A DNA stretch of 64,000 nucleotides, from NCBI RefSeq assembly GCF_014647675.1, contig NZ_BMPQ01000023.1:1-64000 (forward strand), in the 5' to 3' direction. Both the position numbers and the translations under genes were made by a program. This document shows positions 1 to 9,071 of the stretch, one piece after another (position 1 is the first letter of the stretch; each line of letters begins with the position of its first letter). The notes beneath the pieces are model-generated. The model did not search any database and was not told the origin of the DNA. It saw only the letters and a list, made by a program, of their open reading frames with translations. Source of the stretch: Streptomyces flaveus. Its GTDB lineage: Bacteria; Actinomycetota; Actinomycetes; Streptomycetales; Streptomycetaceae.

Positions 1-2
1 GA

Positions 3-320
3 AGCGCCACGGGGCTCGCCGTCGGTGGCCCCTTCGGCCTCCGTTCCGGAATCGGGGTCGCCCCGATCAGCGTCCTCGGCACGGTACTGGCGGTCGGCGC
101 CGCGCCTGAGGAGAAGGCGGGGGCCGCCGCGGCGACCGGCCAGACGGCCTACGACCTGGGCCTGGCCCTGGGCATCGCGGCGATCGGCGCGGCCGCCCCC
201 GCCGAGACGGGGGCGGGGCCGGAGTCCGAGACGGCGGCCGGGGAACCGGCTGGTACGGGGGTGTTACGGGAGCGCCATGCGCCAGATGCGGGCCCAGGTG
301 GAGGCGTACTGGCGCAGTAG
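3..320 (+). pseudogene. MFS drug-efflux transporter, C-terminal piece
   Basis: This frame is open from the window edge to a TAG at 318-320. It reads like the end of a DHA2-type multidrug transporter, with a helix containing GPFGLRSGIG and then PEEKAGAAAATGQTAYDLG, the usual run before the last membrane helix. After LGIAAIGAAAP the sequence turns into low-complexity Gly/Ala/Glu residues instead of a full final helix. It also overlaps the desaturase gene on the other strand by 57 bases. The gene therefore looks truncated at its 3' end. Its 5' part lies outside the window. Confidence 0.5.
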
Positions 321-1319
321 CGGGCCGGTGGTGTAGGGGATGCCGTACTTCTCGCACAGCTTGCGCACCTGGGGAGCGATCTGGCCGTAGCGGTTGCTGG
401 GCAGGTCGGGGAAGAGATGGTGCTCGATCTGGTGGCTGAGGTTGCCGGTGAGGATGTGCAGGAGAGGGCCGCCTTCGATGTTCGCCGAGCCGAGGGCCTG
501 CCGTACGTACCACTCGCCGCGCGACTCGCCCTCGATCTCGTCTTCGGTGAAGGATTCCGCGCCGGCGGGGAAGTGGCCGCAGAAGATCACGGTGTGCGCC
601 CAGATGTTGCGGGCGGTGTTGGCGGTGAGGTTGCCGAGCAGGCACGGCAGGGCGGACGGGCCGGCCAGCAGCGGGAAGAGGATGTAGTCCTTGGTGAATT
701 GCCGTGTGCCCTTGCGGGCCATCCCGGCGAGGTCGCCCAGGAACGCGCGCACGGACTTGCGACCCTGGACGACGGCCTCGGGCTCCAGGTCGTACAGCGC
801 GATGGCCCACTCGAAGACCGGGGCCAGCAGCGGCCCGCCGTAGAGGGGCTGGAGGAGATGGACGGGGCGCCAGGGCTGGTCCTCGCTCATCCGCATGGCC
901 ACGTAGCCCAGGTCGCGGTCGCGGCCCACCACGTTGGTCCAGGTGTGGTGCAGGTCGTTGTGGGTGTGCTTCCAGGCAGTGGCCGGGGTGGGGAAGTCCC
1001 ATTCCCAGGTGGTGGAGTGGATGGCCGGATCCCGCATCCAGTCCCACTGTCCGTGCAGGATGTTGTGGCCGAGCTCCATGTTCTCCAGGATCTTGGCGGT
1101 GGTGAGCATCGCCGTACCGGCCGGCCAGGCGGGCGGCAGCAGGGAGACGGCCAGGGCCGCCCGGCCGCCGGCCTCCAGGGCGCGGTGCACGGTGATGAGG
1201 GTACGGATGTAGCGGGCGTCCTCGGCGCCGCGCTCGGCCAGCACCTCGGCGCGAATGCGGTCCAGTTCCTGCCCGAAGGCGTCGGCTTCGGACGGCGCAA
1301 GAGCAAGCGCAGCGGCCAC
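264..1319 (-). CDS. Membrane fatty-acid (acyl-CoA type) desaturase
   Basis: A di-iron membrane desaturase of about 351 residues. The three histidine boxes are visible: HNILH near residue 85, HTHNDLHH near 118-125 and HQIEHH near 296-301. Two hydrophobic stretches lie between the boxes. I chose the GTG at 1319 because AGGGAGA sits just upstream. An ATG at 1358 would add 13 residues. The gene follows a ferredoxin reductase on the same strand (87-base gap), the arrangement seen for actinobacterial DesA3-type desaturases, so electrons probably pass from NAD(P)H through the reductase to the di-iron centre. Substrate and position of the double bond cannot be read from sequence. Confidence 0.88.
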   Translation of the reverse strand: MAAALALAPSEADAFGQELDRIRAEVLAERGAEDARYIRTLITVHRALEAGGRAALAVSLLPPAWPAGTAMLTTAKILENMELGHNILHGQWDWMRDPAIHSTTWEWDFPTPATAWKHTHNDLHHTWTNVVGRDRDLGYVAMRMSEDQPWRPVHLLQPLYGGPLLAPVFEWAIALYDLEPEAVVQGRKSVRAFLGDLAGMARKGTRQFTKDYILFPLLAGPSALPCLLGNLTANTARNIWAHTVIFCGHFPAGAESFTEDEIEGESRGEWYVRQALGSANIEGGPLLHILTGNLSHQIEHHLFPDLPSNRYGQIAPQVRKLCEKYGIPYTTGPLLRQYASTWARIWRMALP

Positions 1320-1405
1320 TGGTTCTCCCTTCCCAAAGACTCGAGGCCCGACAGGCAACGAGGCTCGACAGTTGGTTTTGCAGGTCGATATGCGCGGGTG
1401 GGTCT

Positions 1406-2500
1406 CTACAGGTCGAGGTGCACGGGGCCGCAGGCGGCCGACACGCAGGTCTGGATCACATCGCCCGGCTCGCCGTGTACGTCGCCGGTCCGCAGGTCGC
1501 GGACCCGGCCGGCGGACAGCGGGCTGAGGCAGCTGCGGCAGATGCCCATACGGCAGCCGCTGGGCATGACGACACCCGCCGCCTCACCGGCATTCAGCAG
1601 GGAGGTGGCCGGTCCGGCGTCTGTCTCGACACCGCTGCGGGTGAAGCGCACCCGCCCGCCGTGCCCGCCCGATCCCCTGCCGGGCACGGCCGGTGACGGC
1701 GGCCGGAACCGTTCCAGGTGCAGTCGGTGCCGGGCATCCGGGTCGCGCCAGGCCCGTTCGGCGAACGCGAGCAGTCCTTCCGGCCCGCAGGCCCAGCTCT
1801 CGCGCTTCTCCCAGTCAGGGCACAGAGCGCCCAGGCGTACCCGATCCAGCCGCCCTTCTTGGCGGGTGTGGTGTTCGTGCAGCGTCAACCAGCTTTCGCG
1901 GGCGGCCATCGCACGCAGCTCACCGCCGAAGACGACCCGGTCGGCGTCCGGCGCGCTGTGCACCAGCACGGTGTCCGGACGGCGGCCCGTGCGCCTGGCG
2001 AGCGCGCGCAGCATGGCCACCACGGGAGTGATGCCGATGCCGCCGGTCAGGAACAGCAGGCGCGGAGGCGGCGGGTCGGGCAGCACGAAATCCCCCTGGA
2101 CAGGACCGAGGCGCAGTCTCTGCCCGAGCCGGACCCGGCGGGCCAGGTGCGGGGACACCCGCCCGTCCGGGACTGCCCGTATGGTGATCGCGAAACGCCC
2201 GGAGCCGTCCGGCGGGGTCGTGATCGAGTACGTCCGCCAGTGCAGTGCGCCGTCGATGTTCACCCCCACCGGCACGTACTGCCCGGCCGCGCGATGCCTC
2301 GACCAGCCGCGCCCCGCCCGCACCACGAGCGTCGTCGCGTCCGCCGTCTCCGCCCGTACCAGCTCCACCCGGCCCGCCGGCCACCTGGCCGACCACAGGG
2401 GATCGACGACGGCCAGAAAGTCGTCAGGCAGCAACGGGGTGGTCAGCCGCCCGGCGCCCTGCCAGACGGGCCGCGCCAGGTGCCGGAGCACACTGCCCAT
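1406..2500 (-). CDS. Ferredoxin reductase (FAD / NAD(P) / 2Fe-2S), desaturase partner
   Basis: 364 residues with the layout of a class IA oxygenase or desaturase reductase. An FAD-binding barrel carries RTYSIT, an NAD(P)-binding part carries FLTGGIGITPV, and a C-terminal plant-type 2Fe-2S domain carries CRMGICRSC plus a later Cys in QTCVSAACG. The ATG at 2500 is preceded by GGAGAGG; the frame is open further upstream, but that part does not resemble the family. It is transcribed ahead of the desaturase in a likely two-gene operon and resembles mycobacterial Rv3230c, which feeds DesA3. Confidence 0.87.
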   Translation of the reverse strand: MGSVLRHLARPVWQGAGRLTTPLLPDDFLAVVDPLWSARWPAGRVELVRAETADATTLVVRAGRGWSRHRAAGQYVPVGVNIDGALHWRTYSITTPPDGSGRFAITIRAVPDGRVSPHLARRVRLGQRLRLGPVQGDFVLPDPPPPRLLFLTGGIGITPVVAMLRALARRTGRRPDTVLVHSAPDADRVVFGGELRAMAARESWLTLHEHHTRQEGRLDRVRLGALCPDWEKRESWACGPEGLLAFAERAWRDPDARHRLHLERFRPPSPAVPGRGSGGHGGRVRFTRSGVETDAGPATSLLNAGEAAGVVMPSGCRMGICRSCLSPLSAGRVRDLRTGDVHGEPGDVIQTCVSAACGPVHLDL

Positions 2501-2639
2501 GCCGCCTCTCCGTTCCTCGTCACTCTCCAACCACCTACGCTCACGCAGCCGTGGACGATCGGCAAGCCGGGTTGCTCCGTCCCTGACGGGCATGACCGAC
2601 GGGCATGACCTTGGCGCGAGCCGGCGGCTGCCCCCGCGC

Positions 2640-2750
2640 TCTGCGCGGCGGCCCGGCGGCCACTCGACATCGAATTCGAGGGCGTGGGCGATTCCGTCCG
2701 CCCAGCCCTGGCCGAGGCGCCGACCGAACAAGTCGTACGGACACCGACCG
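2640..2750 (-). pseudogene. Remnant of a small protein with a GQGWADG C-terminal motif
   Basis: The minus strand encodes LFGRRLGQGWADGIAHALEF, which matches LRALGQGWADGLDGLARSYG at 13322-13440 in the same orientation; about 25 bases are nearly identical in DNA. No start or sensible upstream sequence is visible, so this is a fragment. The rest of 2501-2807 holds no gene I can support. Confidence 0.35.
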
Positions 2751-2807
2751 CTCGCCTCGGTGAGGAGCGCTGCTGGGTGGGGCCTCGCCTCCCGGGACGC
2801 CGCGGGA

Positions 2808-3407
2808 TCATCGCAGCGGCCTGCGGATCCACACCTCCCGGGCAGCCGTCTCCCGGTCGGCACCGGCATCCGAACCGGGACCAACGTCTGAAGCGATTCG
2901 AGGGTCGAGTTCGCCGAGTTTCGACCATCCCCAGGCGCGCAAGGTCTCCTCCGCCGCGGTCTTGCGGCCGCCTTCGCCGGGCCGGTCCACGGCCGCGACG
3001 ACCAGATCGGCGTCGAGGCGGGCCAGCAACCGCTCGCCGAGGCGGGTCGCGATGCCGCGGCGTCGTTGGGACGGCAGCACCATCAGTTCGGCCAGCAGGA
3101 AGGTCCGGCCCGCGGCCGTGAGTTCCTCGATCTCCGTCGGCAGCTCGTCCCGGAAGCCAGACCACCACTCGCCGGTACGAGCCACGCGGAACCCGTAGGC
3201 GCAGCCGACCAAGCCCGCCGCGTCGGCGACCACCATGTCGAAGTCGGTCCGCTGCACATGCTGCTCGAACCGGTTCAGAAAGCTCTGGCGGTCACGGTAT
3301 TCGGCACCCGCGGCACCGCGGTACGCCGTGACGTGGAGGTCCGCGACGACGTCCCGCTGCTGCTCGGCCTGCCAACGGGACAGTCTGCGCAAGTACACGT
3401 CTGTCAT
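2808..3407 (-). CDS. GNAT family N-acetyltransferase
   Basis: 199 residues. The acetyl-CoA binding signature is the run LMVLPSQRRRGIATRLGE near residues 125-142, followed by the usual helix. The ATG at 3407 has GGGAGAGG in front; an earlier ATG at 3452 has no good site and adds an unrelated leader. The substrate is unknown. The gene stands alone between the desaturase pair and the DUF5994 region. Confidence 0.8.
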   Translation of the reverse strand: MTDVYLRRLSRWQAEQQRDVVADLHVTAYRGAAGAEYRDRQSFLNRFEQHVQRTDFDMVVADAAGLVGCAYGFRVARTGEWWSGFRDELPTEIEELTAAGRTFLLAELMVLPSQRRRGIATRLGERLLARLDADLVVAAVDRPGEGGRKTAAEETLRAWGWSKLGELDPRIASDVGPGSDAGADRETAAREVWIRRPLR

Positions 3408-3516
3408 ACGAGCCTCTCCCGGCCGTGGGACGAACATCCCCGGATTCGGCATGGTGACAGCAGGAGCCGACGAGGTAAACCGGGCGTCAGGACAGGGGGT
3501 CGACCGAGTGTCGGGA

Positions 3517-3883
3517 TCAGGAGTGTGACGCCCTGCCGCTTACGCCTTGGCGCTGTTGCCGCAGACGGCTCGGCAGGGCACCGTCCTCGTACTCCCACCC
3601 TTCTTCACAGCTCCGTTCGTACGCGTCGTCGTGCTCGGCGGCGGTCCGGTGGTCCTCGGCGGCCATGAGAGCGCTCGCGGTGCCGCGGGTCGGTGGCCGC
3701 GGCGATGAACCGGGCGGCCGAGGCGGCATCGGTGGCCGGCGGGATCACCAGGAGGTCCCGGTGACCGACGCCGTAGGAGAACAGCCGGATCTTGACCGGG
3801 TCCAGTCCGGTCACGAACCAGGCGGCCTTCACCGTGTGAGCCGGCCCGGTGTCGTGAATCGCCGAGAACGACACAGGCATCAA
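3517..3883 (-). pseudogene. Broken DUF5994 family gene
   Basis: The frame from 3883 has the middle of a DUF5994 protein (GLDPVKIRLFSYGVGHRDLLVIPP) but lacks the N-terminal DGAWWPRSRDL block. Near 3680 the homology moves to another frame (TASALMAAEDHRTAAEHDD), which then runs to a stop at 3517. It is both truncated at the front and frameshifted. Intact relatives lie at 5318, 6623 and 7859. Confidence 0.6.
3843..3874. repeat. 32-bp repeat, copy 1 (second copy at 7896-7927)
   Basis: The 32 bases here match 7896-7927 at 30 of 32 positions in the same orientation. Both copies contain the inverted pair GTGTCG...CGACAC. Both lie at or just upstream of the 5' ends of minus-strand DUF5994 genes. Confidence 0.5.
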
Positions 3884-4012
3884 GGCCGGTGTACGAAGTG
3901 CTCCCAGTAAGTTGAGGCTGCTCCTGGCCAGTGTCCGACGGACCGTTGTGAGGACACCGGCTACCGTCGCGAGGACACCTGCCGAAGAGCTCAGGCACCG
4001 CCGCCGTCGTCG

Positions 4013-4183
4013 TCAGCGGAGGGGACGCCGCCCGGCGCGCCGGGACCCTCGCACTATGACGACGGCCAGAGCGACCACGAAGAGCACGATACCGATGACC
4101 AGCAGATAGCCCAGGCCCTCCGCCACCGAGCCGATGATTCCCAGCGCGACGGCCACAAGGACGAGCAGCAGGAAGAGCACCAT
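4013..4183 (-). CDS. Small membrane protein (56 aa)
   Basis: A short gene with a strong AGGAGGT about 10 bases before the ATG at 4183. The product has two hydrophobic segments (about residues 2-18 and 25-46, LGYLLVIGIVLFVVALAVVI) and ends with a basic tail, RGSRRAGRRPLR. It resembles the small stress-associated membrane proteins common in Streptomyces, but no function can be assigned. It may be co-transcribed with the PRC-barrel gene 43 bases upstream. Confidence 0.7.
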   Translation of the reverse strand: MVLFLLLVLVAVALGIIGSVAEGLGYLLVIGIVLFVVALAVVIVRGSRRAGRRPLR

Positions 4184-4226
4184 CACCCGAACCACCTCCT
4201 CGTACTGCGTGCTACGTGTTGGACGG

Positions 4227-4583
4227 TCAGCGGCGTGCGAGCTTGCGTTCGCCGTTGGCGCCCGGCTGGTACGCCATGCCGTAATGCCGGAAGATCGCTT
4301 CTTCCTGCTCGGCGGGCAGTACGTCGTCCGTCCCGATCGATGGGGCGTCCCGTACCTGTCGCTTGGTGTGGGAGACCTTGACGTAGTCCGGCCCGAGGAC
4401 TGCCTCGTCGAGGGGGACGAAGACCAGCCGCTGGCGGGTGGGAAGCCCGGTCCTGACGGTGGCCACGGCCGGTTCGTCGGTGGTCGTGTCCACATAGATG
4501 GCTTCGAGCATGCCGATCTTGTGCTGCTTCGGGTCGACCACGTCATGGTCGCGCCACTCGCGGATGTCGGCTGAACGGATCAT
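4227..4583 (-). CDS. PRC-barrel domain protein
   Basis: 118 residues. MIRSADIREWRDHDVVDPKQ begins a PRC-barrel, followed by IGMLEAIYVDTTTDEPAVATV and the strand region QRLVFVPLDEAVLGPDYVKV. These beta-barrel domains bind RNA or partner proteins and are common in soil actinobacterial stress loci. The ATG at 4583 follows AGGGAGCGGGAC. The protein has no signal peptide or membrane segment. Confidence 0.8.
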   Translation of the reverse strand: MIRSADIREWRDHDVVDPKQHKIGMLEAIYVDTTTDEPAVATVRTGLPTRQRLVFVPLDEAVLGPDYVKVSHTKRQVRDAPSIGTDDVLPAEQEEAIFRHYGMAYQPGANGERKLARR

Positions 4584-4777
4584 GTCCCGCTCCCTGTCTG
4601 CGCGCCGCCGGTGATGCAACGGCCCCGGTGTATACACACCGGGGCCGCCCTTCCGGGCCATTGCACGTGAGAGTGCGCCGACCCACTTGTCATCGTATGA
4701 CCGAAACGCCCTTCTGGTACAGGCGGTTTCGGGTAATACGGCCCCTGGCTCCGGTGTCCTGAAGTGGCCCTGTCGCG

Positions 4778-5050
4778 TCAGTCGCGCTCCTCTTCATCGG
4801 CCTCCATGAGCCGAATCCCCTGATGTGTCAGCGTGACCATCGTGGGTGCATTTCCCCGGGTCCAATCGGCTGTGACAAGCCCTTCGCCCACCAAATATGT
4901 GCAGGCCGCGGCCAGATCCTGCTCGGGGATCCCCAAGTCGTCACGCAGCTTCGCCCCGGTGACACCAAGGAGGCGATTGCCTTCCGTGGCCTCGTACAGG
5001 GTTTTCATGATCGCTTCGCGGTAGTGCTTCCGCTCGTGCAGTGTTGCCAT
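4778..5050 (-). CDS. Small winged-helix-like protein
   Basis: 90 residues from the ATG at 5050: MATLHERKHYREAIMKTLYE, then a recognition-helix-like part (LGVTGAKLRDDLGIPEQDLAAACTYL) and a wing (LVTADWT...VTLTHQGIRLME). The pattern is that of a winged helix-turn-helix domain standing alone, so a DNA-binding role is likely but unproven. The upstream Shine-Dalgarno is weak, and a start at the GTG four codons earlier is possible. Confidence 0.62.
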   Translation of the reverse strand: MATLHERKHYREAIMKTLYEATEGNRLLGVTGAKLRDDLGIPEQDLAAACTYLVGEGLVTADWTRGNAPTMVTLTHQGIRLMEADEEERD

Positions 5051-5317
5051 GATTGCCGCCACGCGTGCCGAGCACCGACGAAAAGTCAGCTGGGGTACGA
5101 GGAACTCCTGGTGTTCACTGTACTCCGGGCCGGGCCCCGAGCACCTGCGTTGACCAGTGGTTTTCTCGGGTACCGGAGCATTGGGCGGCAGCGTCTGTGC
5201 GAGCTTCGTCGTGGCCGGTGCGGAGTATCGTGGACCCAGGAAGCGTCTCTGCTTCCCCGGCGGTGACGCCGACATCGCCCCAGGCGGTCGGCGAGCCGCC
5301 GAACCCGCAGACAGGCG

Positions 5318-5821
5318 ATGACGATGCCCGACCCCGACCCGTCACGTGAGGCGAAGCTCCTGCCGGACGCGATCCACCAGGCCGTCCGGCCCGGAACAGC
5401 CATCCTGCGGCTGCAAACGACACACGACCGCGCGGGAATCCTCGACGGGGCGTGGTGGCCACGGTCCCGCGACATCGGCGCGGAGCTTCCCGGCCTGATC
5501 GCCGCGATGACCGAACACCTCGGGCCTGTCACGCGCGTCGGCCTGGACTCCAGCGCCTGGGAAGAACTGCCGACGCGGTTGATCATCGACGACCGTGTCG
5601 TGCACATCGACTCCTCTCCGGTCGGCGACGACACCGTCCTCGTCAGCCGGGGCGATCGAGATCTCTTCTCCCTGCTCGTGGTACCGCCGCACGCGACACC
5701 CGACGCGGCGCGCGACGCGATGGCGAGGGCCGTCTGCGCCGACAACCTCACGCAGGCGGCGCAGATCCTCATCGACACCGGTACCGGTCGAGTGCTCCCG
5801 ATCGCCACGGAAGCCCCGTAG
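5318..5821 (+). CDS. DUF5994 family protein
   Basis: 167 residues with the family core DGAWWPRSRDI near residues 43-53 and the closing block DLFSLLVVPPHATPDAARDAM. The family is actinobacterial and of unknown function. There is no signal peptide or membrane helix. AGG lies a few bases before the ATG at 5318, and a second ATG two codons later is possible. This is the most divergent of the four local copies. Confidence 0.75.
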   Translation: MTMPDPDPSREAKLLPDAIHQAVRPGTAILRLQTTHDRAGILDGAWWPRSRDIGAELPGLIAAMTEHLGPVTRVGLDSSAWEELPTRLIIDDRVVHIDSSPVGDDTVLVSRGDRDLFSLLVVPPHATPDAARDAMARAVCADNLTQAAQILIDTGTGRVLPIATEAP

Positions 5822-6039
5822 ACCGGCCAGGATCACCACGACCCGCGTGCGGCGTGCGGCGCCCGGTGATGCGGTGCGAGACGCCCGGTGATCGGCCGCG
5901 CGAGCCGGGTCCGCCTCCTTTCGCGGCAGGCAGGAGTACGGTGGAGCAAGCGAGGCCCCTTCGTATGCCGGTGCCAGGCCGGTTTCGGCCTCGCGGTTCC
6001 ACGACAGCGGGTGCTCGCGCTCGAGGCAGGTTCCGCCAA

Positions 6040-6240
6040 ATGACCGCCGAAGCCCTTCCGTTATCCGACGGGCCGTCGGCCGAGGTCCGATTCGTCTCGC
6101 CGTACCCGGAAGTGACACGACAAGTCGCCGATGCGCTCCGCTGGTTCTTCGCCTTCGACGAAGACAGCAGCTACCGGGCGGGCCCCAAAGCCACGGACCT
6201 GCGCCTGCCCCTGGCTCCCTCGTACTCCTCGCGCTCGTGA
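6040..6240 (+). CDS. Small hypothetical protein, paralogue of 8167-8427
   Basis: 66 residues. AEVRFVSPYPEVTRQVADAL aligns well with AEVRIVAASPEVSRTVAEVL in the gene at 8167-8427, and both continue with a similar SYR/SYP then L-x-L-x strand. The family has no name I recognise. This copy ends about 20 residues earlier and may be 3'-truncated. Confidence 0.5.
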   Translation: MTAEALPLSDGPSAEVRFVSPYPEVTRQVADALRWFFAFDEDSSYRAGPKATDLRLPLAPSYSSRS

Positions 6241-6622
6241 TCATCGCGATCCTCGCGCCGATTGCGGCCCGTATCGATACCAGCAGGCGGCCGACGGACC
6301 GTACGCATCCGAACGAGAACACCTGACCGGCCCTCCGCATCACACCACCCGTCCACACAGGAGCAGCCCGGGACCCCGGCCGAGCCACCCGCATCGAGGT
6401 CAAGGAACTCCGCATGTCGCTCAGTTCCGCCAAGTCCATGGCCGAACCCCCTTCAACGGCCGTCCCGTCGAACGCCGTCCAGCCGCCGTCATCCGCCTCC
6501 TCGAACGCCTCGGCTGGGTGTACGACGTGCGCTGGCCGGCACCGGACCGCGCGCCGCCCGCCGCGTGTGGACCCGGCCTTCCCCTTTTCTCGCGTTTCTC
6601 ATGGCAGTTGACAGGAGCCTTC
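6241..6622. other. Intergenic stretch, no gene supported
   Basis: 382 bases with several open frames but no convincing start, ribosome site or family match. A plus-strand run reading LLERLGWVYDVRWPAP near 6500 looks protein-like and might be a gene scrap, but I cannot place it. Confidence 0.3.
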
Positions 6623-7024
6623 ATGACGACCGCACTGCAGCCCTCGCTTCCCTCGTACCCCCTCCTCCGTCTGCGTCTCGCACCCCGCGCCGGCATGCCG
6701 CGCCGCATCGACGGAGTGTGGTGGCCTCGCTCGTACGACCTGCTGGTGGAACTCCCGCGGCTGCTCGCCGGGTTGCCGCAGGCCTGGGGACACATCAGCA
6801 GTGTCACGGTCAACGGGGCGACGTGGTCCGTGACCCCCGGCCGGATGCTCGTCTTCAACCAGGTCGTGCGCCTGCGCAGGTCCACCACTATGTCCGCCCC
6901 GGACACGGTCTGCCTCCTGGCCCCCAGCCGGGGGCGCTGGGACTTGCTGGTCGTACCGCCCGACACCCCGCCCGATACGGCCGAGCCGCTCATGGCCGCT
7001 GCCGTGGGCGACGACCCCATCTGA
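6623..7024 (+). CDS. DUF5994 family protein
   Basis: 133 residues, starting at an ATG preceded by AGGAG. It contains DGVWWPRSYDLLVELPRL and the closing block GRWDLLVVPPDTPPDTAEPL, so it is a complete if short member. It lies on the plus strand, while the next copy (7281-7859) lies on the minus strand, so they are not one operon. Confidence 0.78.
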   Translation: MTTALQPSLPSYPLLRLRLAPRAGMPRRIDGVWWPRSYDLLVELPRLLAGLPQAWGHISSVTVNGATWSVTPGRMLVFNQVVRLRRSTTMSAPDTVCLLAPSRGRWDLLVVPPDTPPDTAEPLMAAAVGDDPI

Positions 7025-7280
7025 TCGTGAGCGGTGCGCGGGGAGTGCCGTCCGTATGGCGAAGCTGCGCGATGGGCCTCGCCCACCCTGGCCAGCTGTG
7101 GTTGCCTGAGACAGCACCGGTCGCCGCTGGTCATCCTTGCCGAGACGGAGCACCATACGGCAGCTTCACCCGCCAAGGTCGTCCCAACAGCCCGTTCTGC
7201 GGCGGTGGGGCGTAATCGGGCCCGGCCGCCGTCCGGTTGTCGCGCCGAGGGCCGGAGCGCGGCAACGATCAGGATCACGG

Positions 7281-7859
7281 TCACATCCCTGTGATCAGTC
7301 GCCTCGGCCCGGTCGGGGTGGCCGGGTAACACGAGGAAGTGCCCTCCCTGCCCTCCCACGCCTCCGCAGGAACCTGTGCCCGATAACCCGTCGGGCTGCC
7401 GTGGAGGGCATGTTCCGTCGCCATGAGCTCGCTCGCGGTCATCGGAGGGCCGGAGCCGTCGCTCGCGGCGGCCATCAGCCGGGCGGCTGCCGGGGGGCTG
7501 ACCTCCGGCGGTATCACCAGCAGGTCCCACCGGCCGGCGGTGTAGGACAGCAGCATGATCTTGTACGGGTCCAGCTCCCGCGCGAACCAACCGACCTTCA
7601 CCACATGACCGTTGACGGGCACCTTGCGCGGGATGACCGGCCAGTGCTGAGGGTTGACGGCGATCCGGGTGATCCGTCCCCACAGAGGATCCAGCACGTC
7701 GGCCAGAGCGGAGAGTTCGCCTGGCAGGTCCCGGGAGCGGGGCCACCAGGCGCCGTCCAGGCCCCGTCGGGACGTGCTCATGGGCTTCAGCGCGAGGCGG
7801 GTGCTCGGAACCCTGAAGGGCACCATCCGCAGCGGGGCAAGGTCGGTGGTCGCGGACAT
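7281..7859 (-). CDS. DUF5994 family protein
   Basis: 192 residues. DGAWWPRSRDLPGELSAL, then PYKIMLLSYTAGRWDLLVIPPE, then the C-terminal MTASELMATEHA block give a full-length member. The ATG at 7859 has GGAG about 13 bases upstream; a GTG at 7889 would add 10 residues. The 32-bp repeat shared with 3843-3874 lies 37-68 bases upstream. Confidence 0.76.
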   Translation of the reverse strand: MSATTDLAPLRMVPFRVPSTRLALKPMSTSRRGLDGAWWPRSRDLPGELSALADVLDPLWGRITRIAVNPQHWPVIPRKVPVNGHVVKVGWFARELDPYKIMLLSYTAGRWDLLVIPPEVSPPAAARLMAAASDGSGPPMTASELMATEHALHGSPTGYRAQVPAEAWEGREGTSSCYPATPTGPRRLITGM

Positions 7860-7895
7860 CGCGCGAACCCGTCTCCAGACCGCTGCCACAGGCTC

Positions 7896-7927
7896 GGCCC
7901 GGTGTCGTCACTCGCCGAGAACGACAC
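7896..7927. repeat. 32-bp repeat, copy 2
   Basis: Second copy of the repeat at 3843-3874, upstream of the DUF5994 gene at 7859. The stem GTGTCG...CGACAC is kept in both, so it may be a protein-binding or RNA-structure element. Confidence 0.5.
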
Positions 7928-8166
7928 CGACATGGAGGCCAGTGTGCGAAATACTCTCGATGCCTTCACGCTACTCCGCTGGGACGTCGAACGGGCCCCG
8001 GTGAGGCGCGGGTTGTGAACACTGCCCTGCACACCTCTGATGAGTGCCGCCACCCTCCGCAGGAGCAGAGAAAGAGTGCCGCGAACCGACCAGGAGACCA
8101 AGGGACGACCCGAAGTCCAAAGAGGCAGGACTGCGGGGCCATGCCGACCTCGATGAGGAGAACGCT

Positions 8167-8427
8167 TCAGACCTCGTCCGTCTGCTTGCGGTCATCCTCC
8201 GAGGACTGACTGGTCACCAGCCAGGACCGGGCCGGCTCCGCCGGGCGGGTGGTGTCCACGGTGAGGTGGAGACGGGTCCCGCCCTCGCTGCCCTCCGGAT
8301 AGCTGCGCTGCTCGACGGAGGCGAAGCAACGACGGAGAACCTCCGCAACCGTACGGGAGACTTCGGGGGACGCGGCCACGATGCGTACTTCGGCGTGCCC
8401 GGCAGAGGGGACTTCCAGTGGCTTCAT
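8167..8427 (-). CDS. Small hypothetical protein, paralogue of 6040-6240
   Basis: 86 residues, ATG at 8427 with GAGGT upstream. The central block AEVRIVAASPEVSRTVAEVL is shared with 6040-6240, and the C-terminus is charged (SSEDDRKQTDEV). The two copies flank two of the DUF5994 genes, suggesting that the small family and DUF5994 were duplicated together. Confidence 0.6.
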   Translation of the reverse strand: MKPLEVPSAGHAEVRIVAASPEVSRTVAEVLRRCFASVEQRSYPEGSEGGTRLHLTVDTTRPAEPARSWLVTSQSSEDDRKQTDEV

Positions 8428-8768
8428 GGTGACCTCGTTCTTCAGGACGACGTGACAACGGTGACTATGGGCGATAAGACCGTCGCGCCACACCCCACCG
8501 CCTCCAGCGAGGAGAAAGCCCTACATCATTGGCCATCCCCGTCCCCGTCTCGGGGCTCGCGGTGGGTGGTGGCGCGGGGCGATCCTGCAGGCCCCGCCGA
8601 CTGCCGGGTCTTCCAGCTTCGTCGGCCGATCCACGGCAGGGCTCACTGTAGTGAAATGCCGCGATCCGCTGGTTGTGCCTCACTTTCAAGCCAACGCCAT
8701 CAACCCGGACGCCACCCGGGAAGGGTGAGCCGTCCTGGGACACCACGCCCGTCTCGCGGCCGCGCTGA

Positions 8769-9020
8769 TCATGGCGTGCCGGTGAGGTTGCCCATCCCCT
8801 GGTACAGCTGTTGCGGGGGCAGCGGGCCGGTGGGAAGCGGGTGGGCGCCTTCGGTGCGTAGGCCGTCGAGCATGAAGGCGATGCCGCGGCGCCAGGCGTC
8901 GGGGGCGGTGTCCTTGGCGGCGCGGGCCAGCGGGGCGTTGGTGCCGAAGCGGTGAAAGCAGCCAAGCCCAACGAGGCCCCGTCCGGGTCGTTCGCCCAGT
9001 TCAGAGCCTGAACCCGCCAC
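8769..9020 (-). pseudogene. TetR-type regulator, C-terminal remnant
   Basis: FGTNAPLARAAKDTAPDAWR followed by FMLDGLRTEGAHPLPTGPL and PPQQLYQGM is the end of a TetR/AcrR ligand-binding domain. No DNA-binding domain precedes it; the frame upstream (toward 9020) is unrelated. The rest of 8428-9071 shows no gene. Confidence 0.5.
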
Positions 9021-9071
9021 AAATGGGACCGGATCACGGAATGCGTCGAGCCATCGTTGATACCTGGCTGG

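Noticed and set aside
417..2891. 824-codon plus-strand open frame
   Set aside because: Mirrors the desaturase and reductase genes; no motif of its own.
8428..8768. Minus-strand open frame with QRIAAFHYSEPCRGSADEAG
   Set aside because: No start site, no homology I can name; left unassigned.
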